The notes: generated by a model not told the origin, from the sequence alone. A stretch of 64,000 nucleotides of DNA from Chrysomallon squamiferum (GCA_012295275.1 CM022679.1:23538002-23602001), one strand, 5' to 3'; shown: positions 12,201 through 26,044, counted from the stretch's first letter. Program-made: numbers and translations.

Positions 12201-15200
12201 ACTTTGTATGTAATAAAAATACAAGTCTTTTCCTTACTAAGTATATTTTAGGAGTTGAACTTTTGAATCAACATTTGATCAGGGATCATTTATTTAGTCA
12301 TTAATGTTGAATAACACTTTCAATATACATAGTAAAATCGTGGTGAGTATCTGGTATTAAACTCCATAGTTTTGTGTCATATCTAAATGTTCTTGATGGT
12401 ATTTTATAATTAATATTTTCAGATAGAGAAACTGGACTTGCCATATGACAAAGTAAAGGATCAGAGGCGTGCATTCTGTTTTGTTGAATTTGAATGTGAA
12501 GAGGCAGTTAAAAATATTCTCGCTAAAGAAGCACACAAAATTGGTGGACAGGAGGTAACCACAAGACCTTTTTAATCTGCTTCCCTTTTTTTTTTTTTTT
12601 TTCTTTCTCTAACTGAATTTTTATAAACATATACAATTTTAAAATCCTATTCAAAATTTCCTAGACATTTTTCTGTTTTCCAGATTTCTATGTTACAGGT
12701 AAAATTCAGAGAACTTCATTTCATCTATTCATCCATGGTTTCATTTAAAAAAAATTGTAAAAAGAAAACTAATACATGGATTTATTTTTTACATAACTGA
12801 TCACTAATTGTAAATTATAAAAATTTGCAATCATGAATTTGGTAAATTGGAAAAACAACAAACAAAACAAACTGGCATCATCTAACAATAATAAAAGATA
12901 ATGGGTACCAAAAAAAAAAAAAATTTACAAAATACTTGCGTGAAGATGTTTGACTTCATTCTGTTCCCCTTTCCTGCAGGCCATGGAAGTGGTGGGACAG
13001 AGGAGCCGAAATAATGCCAGACTGAGGTTCATTGCCAGAGGTACCTCCGCATGTGGCTAATGTATTGATAAATGTAAACTAACTTTTAACAACTTTATCA
13101 AGTTTACATTTATCCTCAAGTAAATTATGTTATAGGTTTCACGAGTTTTTTTAACAACCCATCATTGAAGTAAGTGTAATGCAAAATGTTTCTAATACCT
13201 TCTATTCTATTTTAATTTCTTTTCTACAGCGTAACTGGGTTTTGGTTCTTGGATAAATCTGCCCTCGTGTTCAGCAACAGATAAGCAATATTTATTGCTG
13301 TCATCGATCCTTTCCAATGATGGGGGAAAAAATTATAAAAATAACTAAAAAAAATCTATACCACTATTTCAAATGTGTAATAGTGGATAGCCATTTATTT
13401 ACATTTCATGAATATTAAAATTATTTCAACTTTTTCCTTTGCATGAAAGGTTGACATCAAGAAGGCAACGCCAACTGGACAAGGAGCACGTGGTGGTGGC
13501 CGTGGTCGAGGTTGGGGTCCTGGCTATGGTTATGGCGGACGAGGTGGTGGCAGAGGTATGTTGTATCAGTTAACTCTTAACTATTAATTTTGTGGACAAA
13601 TGATCGAAAATGCAAAATTCAGAATGTATGTGTTTATACATGGCATATTCTAAAGATGACAAAAATAATTCAGATTTCTGCAAACACTTTACACATCAGT
13701 AGCACTGTTGCTTATACATGTGATTAAAACAGTTATAATATAATTTTTATTTATTTATAGGTGGTTGGGGATCTGGATGGGGTGGCCAAGGAGGCTGGAA
13801 CCAAGGTTACAATGGGTATGGAGGCTATGGTGGATATGGAGGTGGTGGATATGATGGGTATGGATATGGTTATCAAGGATACAACCAAGGATATGGCGGA
13901 GGATGGGGATATGATCAAGGTTACGGAGGATACGGAAACTATGGAGGATATGGTATGTAACAATTAAATTTATTCATAACATTTTTTGTTTCCTGAAGCT
14001 GTATGAAATATAAGTTGATAAAGTGCTTGATGAAATGTGCAATGCAGTGAATGAAGGCAAACATTACAAACAAATTAATCAGTGACACTAAGAAATTTTA
14101 AATATTTTGCATTTTCATTTATTGATCAAATTCTACAATGTTTTGTTAGTATTTCAAAACAAAATATTTTTCTACTGCATTCTAAAATGCTTTGCATATT
14201 ACATCAGCACTTAAAATTGTATTTGAAAGTTTGTAATTGTGTGGAGACATGCTTAAGATGCTGAAAGAAGAAAAAAATAACCTTGGCTAGAATAATGCAT
14301 GATAAGTAAATGTTTTCATGTTAAACGGTTCAGTGTATAATTCTTCAATGATGTTACTGCAGATAGCCTATTAATGTTAAATTTTATTTTAAAATAGTAA
14401 AATGGAATAAATACATATTTATTCAGAATTGAATGTTTCAGTAGCTAGAGCTACATGTAAGATGCAGGTTTTAGAGGTAGTTGGACAAAACTTTTTCACC
14501 TGTGCATGAAAAGTTCACGTTAGTGTGTATTGATTAAAATATGTAATGGATGTCAAAAAGTTGGCACAAAATCTTTTACCACTGATTCTTGATGTTGGTC
14601 ATCCACTACCAAGTTTTATTTGAAAACTAGGTTGACAGATTTAGTTTAGCATGCATGGAGACCTATTAGGTGCCTTTGTATTTTTTTGTATTTTTTTTTG
14701 CTTAAATGTGTGCATTGTCATTTTGCAGTTTAAAATGAAAATTAACATATGATTGTCTTTTAAAAAAAACAATAGTTCTGCTAAAGAACAGTATTTTTTA
14801 AATAAATTTTCGGCTTTTATTATGGAATTGTATTGTTCATTGTGAACAAACACTGAAAGGTTATTGTACATTCTGAATCATACATTTTGTTAGATCACAC
14901 AATACTTGCAATTTTCTTTTTATCGAATTAGTATACTGGAACAAGTAAAAACAATATGAAAACGGTTTTGAAAGAAATATCCATTTTAAGTTTACAAAAC
15001 TGAAATTAGAATCTAATGAGAAAAAAATCTATTAATTTCCTGCTCACAGAATAACTAAAAATAAAGCTTGTATGTATGTAGCTTAAGTTTAAGGCATGAG
15101 TTTTTAAGAAACAAAATTACACTATTTACATGATACTGAAGTAAAATATATACAAGATGATATTTTACTATTACAATAATTACTGCAGTAAGTTCTGTTC

Positions 15201-16611
15201 ATGGGACTAATTTGATAAAGATCCATTTTAAACAAACCATCTTTTATTTATTTAATTTTTTTTTTTTTTTTTTTTTTAGTAATGACAGTGCCCATCTGAT
15301 TTCACATAAAAGAAATCCAATTATTTTATCAGTACAGATAAATTTGGGACATTACCATTATGTGGAATTGTTGTGTAAACATAAATTAATTAAATGTTGT
15401 CCAAAATGTATTGTTTGATGGGTTTCCAAAGAGCTGAACTGTTCAAATGCAATTGGTAGATGCTAGAAAGCTTTTTGGCTCCCGTACTATGCAGTAATTC
15501 CGGTTTTCTGTAATTTTGAAGGTGATTACGGTGGCTGGGGCTATGGACAGGACCAAGGTGAGTTGACTCTAACCACTTGGCCCTTAGCAGGCCATGTCTT
15601 TTCAGTGGTGTGATGTGAGCTTTTCAAGTTTCCTTAGTTTTCACATGCACTTAATTTAATATTTTAGTTTTAATGTTATTATTTTTAAATGTGTAACTGA
15701 AATAGATGCTACAATATAGGAATTCTTGTCTATTAACCCTAAATTATTCTATTAAATTGTCTTATTTATATTCATTACAAGCTAGTTTTTGAGGATATTG
15801 ATCGGCGTCACTCTTTTAGAAAGCTTGCAATTTTATTTTTGTATTGCATGCTGTTCACCATACTATTGTGAAAATCTGATGGGCATTGAATTTGGGTAAT
15901 GACATCTGGACTTGAGTAAAATTCTGTATATGCCAATTACCTCTGTTTAGTACATGGGCATGTTATGTTACCTAACCTTTTTAAGTGTTGTTGCCGCTTT
16001 CTTTTAACTTCTGAAAATCCTGCATGTAATGATTTAGTTATTTCATATAATTGTAAAACTTGTTGTCCTATACAAGATGTGTTCTGCATCACTGTGATAA
16101 ATTTTGAGGTTTAATTATTTTTAAATTATTTTTTTAATTGCTGGAATAAGTTGTGAATTTCATAGATTAATTCCTATAAGTTGATAGTTTGAAACTGGAA
16201 TAGATGTGAGTGTTATTCCTGAAATTTATTCTGAATGTTTTTCTTAAGGGAGGTATTAGGAAATGTATAGTATATGCTTTGCTATAAACATTTGAATTCT
16301 GATGAAACCAGCAATTGGTTGGTTAAATATTAAAATTTAGAATTGTTAATCAATAAGAAGGGCTGCTATAAAACAATTAACTGCAATTAATGGAACAGAA
16401 CAAATTTAAAGATGTGAGTAATGCTAAGTGTAATTGTGTTTGCAGTGTTGCTATGCTTTTAGTAATGGCTGTGTATGTAATATTCAGTTAGGCTAAATTG
16501 TTAATGCTTTCACAAAATGGACTATTTATCTTTTCATCAGGCGGGCAACAAGGTGGTTATGGAAAGGCACCAAAGCGAGGGGGTGGGGGCTACCACCCAT
16601 ACAGTCGATGA
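9217..16611 (+). CDS. hnRNP A/B-D-like RNA-binding protein (squid/AUF1 type), complete, nine coding exons
   Basis: Coding exons: 9217-9365, 11016-11056, 11271-11398, 11851-12003, 12423-12554, 13450-13555, 13761-13952, 15522-15557 and 16541-16611 (TGA). They sum to 1008 nt, 335 residues, with matching phases throughout. The order is an acidic N-terminus (residues 1-49), then RRM1 (RNP2 KLFVGGL, RNP1 RGFGFVVF), then RRM2 (RNP2 KIFVGRL, RNP1 RAFCFVEF). A low-complexity RGG/GYG-rich tail follows, ending [14 protein letters not shown], which resembles a PY-type nuclear import signal. Proteins of this kind bind nuclear pre-mRNA and mRNA and act in splicing, transport and turnover; the tail would favour condensation. 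The Gly/Tyr tail is split over four exons, so isoforms are plausible. Which of hnRNP A/B, D or DL is closest cannot be settled by eye. Confidence 0.92.
12980..13040 (+). other. Candidate cryptic (poison) exon in the hnRNP gene
   Basis: This 61-nt block lies in the intron between coding exons 5 and 6. It is preceded by a good polypyrimidine tract and CAG acceptor (ttcccctttcctgcag) and followed by an AG|GTACCT donor. It is open in the incoming frame ([20 protein letters not shown]) and much less AT-rich than the surrounding intron. Because 61 is not a multiple of three, joining to exon 6 would create a TGA at the junction, so inclusion would truncate the protein after RRM2. Splicing is inferred; no transcript evidence is available here. 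Confidence 0.4.
13067..13114 (+). other. Perfect 14-bp intronic hairpin beside the cryptic exon
   Basis: GATAAATGTAAACT at 13067-13080 is exactly complementary to AGTTTACATTTATC at 13101-13114 across a 20-nt loop. It starts 26 nt after the donor of the candidate cryptic exon. The structure follows directly from the sequence; a role in splicing is inference. Confidence 0.6.
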
Positions 16612-17043
16612 AAAGCAGATGAACTTAAAAAAAAAAAAATTTTCATGGTAGGTTTTCTTTCCAGTAGATATAGACCTAAAAATTTGCAGTGTTTATTTTT
16701 TTTTTAATATATATTTATTTTGATGTTTTCATTGTAAATGTATTCATATTTTTGGTCATGCTATGGAAACCAAAACACAATAGAAATTTATAATTTGTAA
16801 ATAAGCAGCTCTTCTAAAATTAGTCCAAAAACGAAAACAAAAAGTCAAAAAAAAAACAAAAAAAAAAAAAAAACTTTGGTAAAAAGATCTTATCTTTTTT
16901 CACAGGGTCTCACCAGTCACCTTAAAGCAGTCATCGTGAACGTGTGTATCATAGCAGTCATTCGAGATTTTACATCATATTTCTTCATTGTCTCATCTGG
17001 ACTTTCATTCCATTGTATGTGAATAGTTTTACATGTAAAATGC

Positions 17044-17049
17044 AATAAA
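17044..17049 (+). terminator. Candidate hnRNP poly(A) signal AATAAA
   Basis: A canonical AATAAA followed by a T-rich stretch, about 430 nt after the stop codon. The signal is clear; actual use is inferred. Confidence 0.5.
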
Positions 17050-19207
17050 TGTAAATGTAATTTTTTATCGGATTTGTTGTTTTTTAATTTGTAAATGAAA
17101 ATTTAATTCAATCAAGAGCTGCATTCATTCGAATTTTCACTGTCAATTTTTAGGAGTTTACTGGAAAAGATTGTATGGGTGGTAAATCGGCTTGAAATAT
17201 GTTTACTAAACAGTTTGCTTTCATTTTTCAAAAACAGGAAAATAACGAGTTCTTTTTCTTCTAGGCCTCGTCAAAGAATAAAATCTTTCATGGTACTTGA
17301 AACTAGTATATTTGACCATGAAAAAATCATTGGAACAAAACCTAAATAGGATTCCTAACCACCAATGTGTGCTTAGCTTACTTGATGTTTGCATAACATC
17401 AGATAGCTTAGTTTAATAGGAATTGATCTATGCTAGCCAATGCGAATTATGTTTGTATGGTTGAAATGCATCCTAAAGCTTAGTATCAAGGAGCCAAAAG
17501 ATAGACCAGTGCAAGTATTTTAAAAAAGACAAAATATACTTTTAGGTATTCGGTCATTGATAAAATTATTTGAGGAAATGATTAGGGGCTATGATTTCTC
17601 CTTTCATCATTTAGTATTGAAAGACTGGAAAAATTGTACTTCTTGCTTTTCACAAATGTATTAGACTATTGGTGGAACATTCATGTTTTACTTTATCTGG
17701 GTAGTATAAATTTGCCTTACCTTTTGATATCATAGGTCATCCAAAGGGTTTATCTTGATATTTAAAAATATTACCAATTTATCTGATCATGTTGGAGAAA
17801 TTAAGTAAAAAAATAGCTGTTTTGTTTTAAACATTAGGGTAGCTGAGAAATGCTTTGTTAATCCAGTGTTTTAAACATTTTAAACAAATTTCTAGAATAT
17901 TGCAGAAATGGATGACTTGATATTTGCTGGTACCTATTAAGATCTGATGCATTAAAAGTAAATGTAGAAATATAAAAAAAAACTGAACATTCATTAAAAA
18001 CTTCCGGTATGTTTCTAAAATTTGCTTAACATTGCCTCTGTCAGTTTGCAAGGATGCAAATTAAAATGAAACAAATATTTATTGCACTTCAATTACTTGG
18101 GCTAATTAACATTATTTATTGTCTGTACTTTGAAAATACATCAATATTTTGCAGTATCCAGTAAAAAAAAAAAAAATTGAGCCAGAAATTAAATTTTAAA
18201 AATGCTTTAAGAATTTTCTTACAAGATCAAAACAGTCGGAGGGTTTTCCATCAAAACATTCACTTAATTTATATCCACACTATTCTACAGTGATGATACC
18301 AAACAAAAACATCCACAACTACAGAAAATGCACAGCTGTTGTTTTGTGAAAGATGTCAGATCTTTGAAATGATCCATTTGTTTGTTGTAAAGCAGCTAAA
18401 TCAACAACTTCAGTTTATTGATTACTGAACTTGCATAGTACTATTTTTTTCTTTTCTTTTCTTGGATAGATTTCCAAGCTGGCAGATAAATTTTTGTCCT
18501 TTCAAAATAAGTCTCTTGAAATAAAATATTATTTATGACAATATTTACACAAATATTTTAAACAAAATGGTTAATAAATATCTAGTTAATTGACGGAAAT
18601 GAATGCACACAATTGTATCTCAGATGGTCACAAAGTATGACAACAACATACTTGAAAACAAGTTAAATGCCAGCATATTACTTGTTCACCAAACATTTTA
18701 GATGGGTAGCTGTATCTTTTGACAACTGGAACAAAATTCAAAGCAAAACAATTTTAAATTACTCATTTGTTACTTTCAACCTAAATTTAGATGTTTTAAT
18801 ATTTTTTTGTAATAATAATGAAGAAAATAAAACCCTCCAAAAACCCAGTAATTTATTAATAACCATAATAACAGCATTGTAAGTGTGCAGAATAATTATA
18901 TTTAGGTTATTGTCTCATAGCACCAAATGTACATTTCATTTAACAACTGGAACATTTCTTTTGTTTTCTTGTAATAACAATAAAAAACATTCCTGAAGAT
19001 GTAATGCTGCTAGAAATGGATAAAGAAAGCAATATTGTGGAATTGTTTCAACATGGTTTTCAAAAACATATGGTATAGAAAATCTAAATAAAAGAATATC
19101 TAGCTATTCTTGTAAGACAATACTTTAATATTACTGGTTTAAGTAAAGAATTACAAGTCAAGACCTCGAATGAATGCATGTACACAAAGTGTTCTTTTTC
19201 ATATATC

Positions 19208-19247
19208 ACATCTTGAAAGCTTTCAACACATCTTGAAAGCTTTCAAC
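19208..19247. repeat. 20-bp tandem duplication containing a palindrome
   Basis: ACATCTTGAAAGCTTTCAAC occurs twice head-to-tail. Each copy includes the perfect palindrome TTGAAAGCTTTCAA, so the region could form two small hairpins or a cruciform. Confidence 0.85.
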
Positions 19248-21540
19248 AAAAAAAAAAAATATGAAAGAAAATATCTTGCATGTTAGACACAAAATCGTTT
19301 TGTAGCATTGATTTGTTCAGACATAATTTTCATCATTCTATTTTGAACATTTGCCACAGGGCATTGCTAGCTTTGCTGTAATATTCTTTGAAATAAATAA
19401 TTGGTTCAAGTAAATAAAAGAAAGATGTCTGTATATATAAAAATAAATCCTATTTTCTAGATAGGAAAAAAACCCCGAAGAAAACCCCAAAACAGTCAAT
19501 TTGATAATAAATTAAAATTACCAAATTTATTGAATTTTATTTTATAATTTTTAAAAATGGTGGACACATGGATATTCTAACATTTTAAAAAAAATTGTGT
19601 GATAATTTACAGAATTAACGACTTTATTCAAACTGTACTTAAAAGGTATGAATCATGTTGGTCAGTTTTGTTAAATTTCTTATTCGAATATCAGATGTAT
19701 ATATTTTTTTAATGTAATTTGCTTGACAGGTGCTTATTTCACAACCCTATAATAAAAAGAACCATGTTTGTTCATAATATTCATAATATTTAAACAAAAA
19801 GAAAATAAAAAGGAAAAAAGTAATAAAATATTTTTAAGTCCTATTCAGTAAGTTAGCTTGAATTAAAACCTAAATTACTGATTTTTTGCCTACTGTTGAC
19901 ATCTATTGTAAGGTAAGGTAATACATTTGTACACAAATGATGGTTTGAATTTTTGTTTTTCCTTCAGTTTTGAACTGAGAAAATCGCATGTGGTCATGAC
20001 TTTTCAGTTTGTTTCACAGAAACCTTTAAAATTGTGTAGATATAAAGTGATAATAAAGTATCATTTTGATGTTGTGGATTTCTTTCTTACATTAAAGATT
20101 CTAAATTCTTAATCTTTTAAAAATCTATTTGGGAAAAAAAACTTTAAACAAATAAAAAAAATCTTATTTCAATTTTACTAGATGAATTTAATTATTTTGT
20201 AATTAATGTGATTTCTTAAGTTAGTATTAATGATAGAAACAAAAAGTAATGCTTAATAAAAATGACGGCTAAATTATTTTACTGTGAAGATGACATTGTG
20301 TGATGTTGGCCCTGTAATATAATTAATAAAAAGAATAAAATAAATCATGACAAAGGTTTTTCAGTTTTAGATTACTGCAAATATTTATTAGTGATGAATG
20401 TTTCTCTGTACATTATGGATTCCCCAAGGTATTTGTATAAAGAATAATTAGATAAAACATTTTTTTTTTTCATTGCAGAGTTAGTTAAAATTAGTGAAGA
20501 ATTGTTAATGTGTAATAACAGGAAGAACAGTGTTTTGTTTCAGATGAATGCTACAATAACATGGATCTGAAAAGAATTAATTGCAGTAGTTAATTCTTTA
20601 GACTGGCCATTTTTAAATTACTGCTTGATACTCGAAGTATGGTGTCAGTGTGCAACAAACATTTTCTAATAATAGCAGTCTTCACTGTTGCTCCAGGCAA
20701 CACTGATTAGGTATAAAACAAGGATCTGAAAACAACATGGAGTCCCAAGTATTTGTTGTTTTGGATACTGCAAAAATGATGTGTTTCCTGTAAATGAATT
20801 AATAACAAAGATATTTAAATTTGTCCATTTCAGATTACTACTAATATGACATTGTGGAGAATGTGTTGAGACAAGCGTATTCTTAAGCCTGTGAAGAGAT
20901 TATGGAAAACCAAAAGTTTTAATGAAAACACTTGTGTGAAAACTGGATGCACTGGACAAGATCCTCACTTCAGTGCAGTCGTTCCTACTACAAAGACAGT
21001 AAGCACGAAAATGGTGTTCTTGGTTTCTCAGGAGAAACTTGGAAATATATAAAACAACAATATCTTCACTCGGAGATGACAAAACATCTGGCCTTTCCAA
21101 GGACACTAACTCCTCATGTGATGTCATTCGCCACCAGAGTTTTGGATGTTTCATTTTTTTTTTAAATTTAAATCAGAAAAAAGAAAAAAGAAAAGTAGTT
21201 TAATAAATAGATATATAAATTGAAAATTAAGTAAAAGGATTTGTAAACACAAGTGTACCAGTAATATTTGATTTGTATTTTCAAGTGTAAGATTTTTTTT
21301 TTTCATTGGTTACTAACACTCATAAAAGATCCACGAATTTAATATTACTTTGCACACTGAAAGAAAAAAATATTTAAAATTTAATATAATAGATTTTAAA
21401 TAATTTTAATATAAGATATGAAAAAAAAATATTACAGTTTTTCAGTGTACCTTTATGAATTTTCTTCCCTTACCGCACACATATTTTAATTAGAATAAGG
21501 TGGCTTATATTCTGGACGTTGTACCAGAAGCAATGAAGTC

Positions 21541-21700
21541 AAAACAGGTGCTGTTAGCCACTGGGCCATGTCGGAGTACAGACATGTTAGGAGCAAAATA
21601 TAATCTGGCATCCTCCTACCCAGTCTGTTGAGAACATTTTCAGGTCACAGGATTGAAATCTTGAGTCAGTTATTTCCTCAGCTGGTTTCCAAAGACAATG
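21541..21700 (+). repeat. Possible degraded tRNA-derived SINE fragment
   Basis: The segment contains GTGCTGTTAGCCACTGGGCC upstream of GGTCACAGGATTGAAATC, which resemble pol III A-box and B-box regions. A related B-box-like block, GGATT.ATCCTG..ACCTATCA, is found on the opposite strand near 48280 and 40430. Copy boundaries are not clear, so this is tentative. Confidence 0.3.
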
Positions 21701-21778
21701 CTCAAGCAAGGTGTTGCTGACAAATATGTTATTTTTTATTATTTATTTAATTTTTTTAATTCATGTTCTGTTCTTTTA

Positions 21779-21811
<33 letters not shown>

Positions 21812-24058
21812 CTCCCTCCCCATTTTAAAACAGAAACAAAATGTAGACTTTGTGCTTCCTGTTTGTTATAACCATAATTAAGGCCAACTACCATGTTGGA
21901 ATTGGTGTAAATGGTTACATTACTTCCAACACGGTAATGGGCCACATTTATGTTAGCATGGTCACTTTGTCTTGTTACTCTGTTAGAGTAATTCATGATC
22001 AATATATTCCTTCTCTTTTCCTTTTTTCTTTTTTGGGAAAAAAAGTTTAAAGTTAAGGTTTATTTTGGTCATAAATTACTATTTTCTGTGATAAAATCTG
22101 TGTGCCATGTTTAGTTCTAATCAGTCAGTAAGAAATGTCCCTTGGCTTACAAAAGATTTTAAATTGAAATAATTACCCCTTTCCAAAATATCCATAATTT
22201 TTATATCTAATTTCAAATAACAGAATATTTTAACCAATTTATTCTCAGAACTGTACTGAAAAGTGATAAGTACTAAATTTAAGCAGAAGTATATTATTTA
22301 CAAATGTTTATATATGACACTGAGTATGCTAAACTTGGTGCACAGAAAGTAATGTTTTTTTTTTTTATCTGCAGTGGTCTATGCATTTCCACAGTATGAT
22401 GTGTTCCCTCTGTATCAGATAATCATGTTTTCTTTCAAACCAAATTTTTATAAATGTTTTAAAAAGTTTTTTTCAGTTGGGGAAATAACATAATTTGTAA
22501 AATGTTCTCTGAAACAAAATTTACAAAAATCTTTTTGGAACCAATAAAACAAGACAAGATATTTTATCTAAAATAGAAATAAATTTTTGATTTGGATTGA
22601 GACTTTGTAATAAAAAAAAATATATCACTTTTAAATACTAGTAACTGAGAAAAAAGAAAAAAAAAAAAAATATATATATATATATATAAAAACAGTAGAT
22701 TTTCCATTTTGGATTATTATAAGCATTAAAGATGGCAATATAAATACAAGCATACAGAAATATCCTATATTAATTTGACAGAAAACATGAATATAATAGA
22801 TATATGATGGAAATAATTTTTTGTCCAGTTTGTAACCCTGATAGCAGTTTGCTTGCAAATGCAGGTCAGTTGCATTGTTGGTTGGGGTTTTATTCTTTTA
22901 CTTCCATTTTACTTTGTTTTCATTATTTATGTTTTTTATTTTGCAGATTTTTCTACAAAAAACAAAAAAAATTACAAAAACAAAATGCTAAATGTATTTG
23001 TAGACAAAAAATGCAATTTAAATATTTAAAGGTTAAATTTCATTTTCAAAGTTCATTATCAAAGTTAAGCATCTTTTAATGATAAAAATAAGTTTACCAA
23101 ACCCAAAATTGTAAGAACACCATTTGGAAAGGTTAAGCTTAAATATTTTAAATTGATATATTCACATAAGAATTAAATATAGTTATTGGTGAAGGTTGAA
23201 TTGTTAATATTTATCATAGATACTTGTAATTTTTTTAAATTCATGATATTGTAAAGTTATTAACCCTGTGAAAGTTATAGATATAAACAAATTTTGTGGT
23301 GGTACTTTTTTCTTTCAAAATATTTGGCTTAAAAATGTTATGCCTATTCTTGTATTTTAGATTGTTCCTGAAAAAAAAAAAATTCACAAATAATTAAAAA
23401 AAAAAAAAAAAAAATGTTTCATATTGGCAGTTTTTATAGATGTGATGTAAAGGAATTGTTATATTCTATACTTTTACAGGGTTAATATTTTTTTAAGGGT
23501 TTATTTGACCCATAGAAGCTAATGGTTTTCCTACATCTCCACTATTAAATGTAAGATCAGCAACCAACAGTAAAGTCAGGCTGCATAATAATGTATTGCA
23601 ATAATGTTTTGATCTTGTACACACATTCCTGTCACAATTTTTCAGTAAAGACATTTATGCATTCGTTCACTTGTTTGTTTTTAATTTTAGTTTTAACTTC
23701 TTCATTACTGAAGTGGGTATTAATGGCAAAACACTTAATTATGGTTGAAGTAGAAAGTGCCCAGGCATTTCACCAGACTGATGAAAACGATGTTCCAGTT
23801 TAAACTTGATAAAATGGTGGACAGTTAGTGGATGTTTTTTGAAATGGAGGCTGCTACAAAACCACTAATACAATGCCTTTTAAAAATAAAATAATTAATA
23901 TTTTACTTTTCAGTTATTTAAATAACGGGAAAGAAACTGCTAACAAGTTAAGAAATAGAATTATTTTATATTTGTTTTATTTTCCTCCATTTAAGATAGT
24001 TTTTGATCCATAATATAAATAACACTAATTCATTACAATCATCTTAAAAAATGAAGTG

Positions 24059-24064
24059 TTTATT
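24059..24064 (-). terminator. Candidate RNF181 poly(A) signal (AATAAA on the minus strand)
   Basis: TTTATT on the plus strand lies about 50 nt past the RNF181 stop codon and would give a very short 3' UTR. Confidence 0.5.
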
Positions 24065-24114
24065 TACAAAAAAAAACAAGTTTTGATTTGTACACAGATT
24101 CCCATTGAATGTTG

Positions 24115-25571
24115 TTAGCCAAACATTGATGTGTGCAGACTTTCTAGTTCAAATTCACGCTGTTTAGATCGAGCCTGAAAATTAAAAATGGTATTTATTA
24201 GAAAATGCATTCATTTACTAATATGAATAAAATGTTAAAAAAAGTAAATAATAAAACTAAAAGGAAACAAATGTTGATTCGGTTTCTGAATATTAACATT
24301 TAAAAAGTTTAATTATTAATTATGTATACTGAATTTTATTCTTGACTTACCTTACAAGCTACTTTACAATTTACTAATATATATTAAGAATAATCATAAA
24401 TAATTATATATTCATTGTAAATCTTATATAAAGTCTGACTTTGTGTGTAAATCAAAATTATTGTATTAATAATTATCAAGATAACTGAACATGCATGTGT
24501 AACACATTTTTTTTTAAATTTAAATTTTTTTTTACATAAGTATGTTTGATGCAGTGAACTCTGCTGTCTCCAAGTTCCACTATTTCACATATTTAACTTG
24601 CCTTGTGTTTTTTATACATTTCATAATCGGGGTCATCTGTCGGTAATTCATATCTGCATACAGGACAAGTGCTAACCTGGATAAAAATAAATAATAATAA
24701 TTATTTATATTCTCACTCATTGGACTCTGCAGTAAATATATTTGTTAACTGGATAATAATAATGGATAATGAATAACTTAATTAATGTAATAAAAGAAAC
24801 AGTTGAATCAGTTTAATAATTATATCAGCTAAGGCCCACATTTTGGGGGTTAATTCCTATTCCAAACAATGCCCCATACCTGAAGCATTAAAAATGGGAG
24901 TGTGTGTTATACACCATTGAAATATGAATATTAAAAACTCTGTTGCTGCTATTTATTAAGACTTGCACATAATACTGTAGCAGCTAATTTCTGGTACAAT
25001 AAAATAAAAATTGTATTGCAGATAGCATTAATATAAAAATGTGCTAACATACCTTTTGTAACCATGGCAAGATGCACTTTGAATGAAATTGATGATCACA
25101 GGGTAAAGTTTTTGTTTCATCTTCTTCATCAAATTCTCCAAGACACACACTGCACTGGATGCCTTGAGCTATTTTAAAAATTACAATATATAAATTGCTT
25201 GGCACTTGAAACAAACTTTTCATTTTTTTAAAACTTTAGTGTAATATTAATAATGTGACCAGTGCGGTTGCATATAAAATTTAAAATAATAATGTAATAA
25301 TTAGGAAATAAAAAATATAACTGCATAAAGTAATGAAATTTTGTTTTAGCATATGTGTTTTATCATAATTTATATATCCATATGTTTTGTCCTAAGTTTA
25401 ATAATGATTAATATATCATCAATATGTAATAATAAATACAAAACAACCACAGTTTAATCATATTCTCTAACAACATACCTGCTAACATTGGTGTGATCAA
25501 CTTTGTTGGGAGTTCATCAACAAATTTTTTTGAGGCAGGAGGTACCTTCCTGGTGCCTCCAAAAATTCTAC

Positions 25572-25619
<48 letters not shown>

Positions 25620-25987
25620 TTGATATAGTTATAGAGACATTTTTACAATTACAATTTTCTAAATCATTACTAAATTCTTACCTGTCATATTCTACATTCC
25701 ATTCCATTGCTGCTCCAGTATCGAGCAATAATCTGAAATAAAATTAAACCAATCTTTAAAATGTGAATACACATTTCCATAATCAATCTTCATGATTCAT
25801 GTTTATGATACTATTTTCAAATCTGCACGTTATTCTAGTAACATGAGCTGAAATCTGGTGAGAAATACAATTACTGAATTAGTATCTTTTATTAGATAAA
25901 TATTCCATCAACAAAACGCTGACGAATGAAACATTATTTAGATTTATATCAGATATGTTATTATCAGAATTCTGAATATTAATGAAA

Positions 25988-26044
<57 letters not shown>

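Larger units (their letters stand above)
17065..24058. other. Intergenic region between the hnRNP gene and RNF181
   Basis: About 7 kb with no protein-coding exon that I can recognise. It contains homopolymers, a 20-bp tandem duplication (19208-19247), a possible SINE fragment (about 21541-21700) and an open patch near 20900-21160 without recognisable similarity. Longer 3' UTR isoforms of the hnRNP gene could extend into it. Confidence 0.6.

Noticed and set aside
13751-13967. Met/Asp-rich plus frame and Ser/Ile-rich minus frame
   Set aside because: Other-frame readings of the Gly/Tyr-rich hnRNP exon 13761-13952.
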